Part shown: positions 5,768 through 6,345 of the stretch, piece by piece
Numbering within the stretch: position 1 is the first letter of the stretch
Layout: each line of letters begins with the position of its first letter
Origin: Spirochaetia bacterium
GTDB taxonomy: Bacteria > Spirochaetota > Spirochaetia > JABMQR01
Direction: 5' to 3'
Length of the DNA stretch: 6,345 nucleotides
Assembly (NCBI GenBank): GCA_016784705.1
Contig: JADHUD010000147.1
Span: 1 to 6,345 of the forward strand
The notes under the pieces: model-generated
Seen by the model: only the letters and a program-made list of their open reading frames with translations
What the model was told of the DNA's origin: nothing
Database searches by the model: none
Made by a program: the position numbers and the translations under genes

Positions 5768-6345
5768 TCAGCCTGTTTCAGCCATACCTGCAGAGACTGC
5801 AAAAGCCATATAAATCGAGAGAAATCTTGTAGTATCATTATCAGACCTGGAAGTCAGTACGACAGGAACACGTAATCCCGCAATAATTCCCGCAGTCAGG
5901 CTGCCCTGCTGAATAGAGAAGGCTTTATAGAGGACATTTCCGGCATCAAGATTCGGCATTAACAGAATATCTGGATTTCCCGGCACTTTGCCAACCAGTT
6001 TTTTCACTTTTGCAGCTTCACTTGAGAAGGCTACATCAAGAGCCATGGGTCCTTCGATTACCGCATCTCCATAAAGCTGTGTAGTCTCATGAATCCTCAC
6101 CAGATTATCAGCATCGACTGTTGAAATTATTTTAGGGTTTACCGTCTCTACGGGACAGATGCAGGCTACAGAGGGGCGGCTGATTCCAAGAGCCCGTGAC
6201 ACTTGTAAAGCATTATAGAGAATTCTCTTTTTCTTTTCTAAATCCTGTCTGATATTTATAGCTGCATCACTCAACACAAAGGGTTTTTTATAACCTGGTA
6301 TTTTGAAAAGAGCCGTATGGCTTATCAGATTGCCTTTCGGGACTA
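5768..6345 (-). CDS. ptb: Phosphate butyryltransferase / phosphate acyltransferase (C-terminal part)
   Basis: Ptb swaps phosphate with the CoA of butyryl-CoA (or a similar short acyl-CoA), making the acyl phosphate that butyrate kinase uses to form ATP in the cytoplasm. The frame is open to the right edge, showing 191 residues of a family of about 300; the N-terminus lies outside. Family landmarks are SHTALF near the edge, the VLSDAAINI segment, ICPVETVNPKI, GDAVIEGPMALDVAFS, ILLMPNLDAGNVLYK and PVVLTSRSD. These closely follow clostridial Ptb (VAFNT, INPK, VVDGPLALDIALS, IETGNVMYK, PVVLTSRAD in my memory of that sequence). An internal GTG at 6277 is not the true start, since homology continues upstream of it. 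A phosphate acetyltransferase of the same superfamily is the alternative. A butyrate kinase gene might lie next to it, but none is in view. It is separated from the next gene by 61 bases. Confidence 0.88.
   Translation of the reverse strand, partial: VPKGNLISHTALFKIPGYKKPFVLSDAAINIRQDLEKKKRILYNALQVSRALGISRPSVACICPVETVNPKIISTVDADNLVRIHETTQLYGDAVIEGPMALDVAFSSEAAKVKKLVGKVPGNPDILLMPNLDAGNVLYKAFSIQQGSLTAGIIAGLRVPVVLTSRSDNDTTRFLSIYMAFAVSAGMAETG

Noticed and set aside
5768..6277. Ptb as a short protein starting at GTG 6277
   Set aside because: The frame stays open to the window edge and the upstream residues (SHTALF and onward) match the family, so this is an internal codon.
1..6345. A defence, CRISPR or mobile genetic system
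   Set aside because: No spaced repeats, transposase, integrase, toxin-antitoxin pair or terminal inverted repeats are visible; the only tandem repeats are coding or a single 12-bp duplication.

Overview
The window is a stretch of bacterial chromosome of moderate GC content in which every credible gene lies on the minus strand, so the genes read from right to left. It contains no mobile element, CRISPR array, tRNA, rRNA or phage gene. The best guess for the host is a spirochaete (Spirochaetales). The basis is the unusual dephospho-CoA kinase P-loop (GRICSGKN), the order polA-coaE-membrane-anchored Pro/Glu-rich protein, and the neighbouring phosphate butyryltransferase. This is inference from memory of the families, not a database result.

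Layout from right to left: (1) 5768-6345, the C-terminal part of a phosphate butyryltransferase (ptb), cut by the window edge. (2) A 61-base gap with a possible promoter. (3) 5209-5706, a 165-residue membrane-anchored acidic helical protein of unknown function. (4) 4430-5212, a PhnP-like metallo-beta-lactamase-fold hydrolase. Its conserved N-terminus can only be included if translation starts at a CTG codon that overlaps the previous stop. (5) 1677-4433, a complete DNA polymerase I with all three domains catalytically intact. (6) 1081-1677, a divergent dephospho-CoA kinase (coaE). (7) 889-1080, an intergenic stretch with a hairpin, a 12-bp palindrome and a 12-bp tandem duplication. (8) 1-888, the N-terminal part of a single-pass membrane protein whose Pro/Glu/Val-rich stalk is built from 105-bp in-frame tandem repeats and runs off the left edge.

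Genes 3 to 6 look like one translationally coupled operon. Their junctions are CTGA, ATGA and TGATG stop/start overlaps, and the coupled genes have purine-rich Shine-Dalgarno-like stretches inside the preceding gene. The operon joins a small envelope protein, a phosphodiesterase-type hydrolase, a replication/repair polymerase and the last enzyme of CoA synthesis. They do not form one obvious pathway. CoaE supplies CoA, which the neighbouring Ptb uses as acyl-CoA, but that link is loose. I see no new defence or mobile system. The points most worth checking are the CTG start, the altered CoaE active site, the in-frame repeat array and the structured intergenic region.
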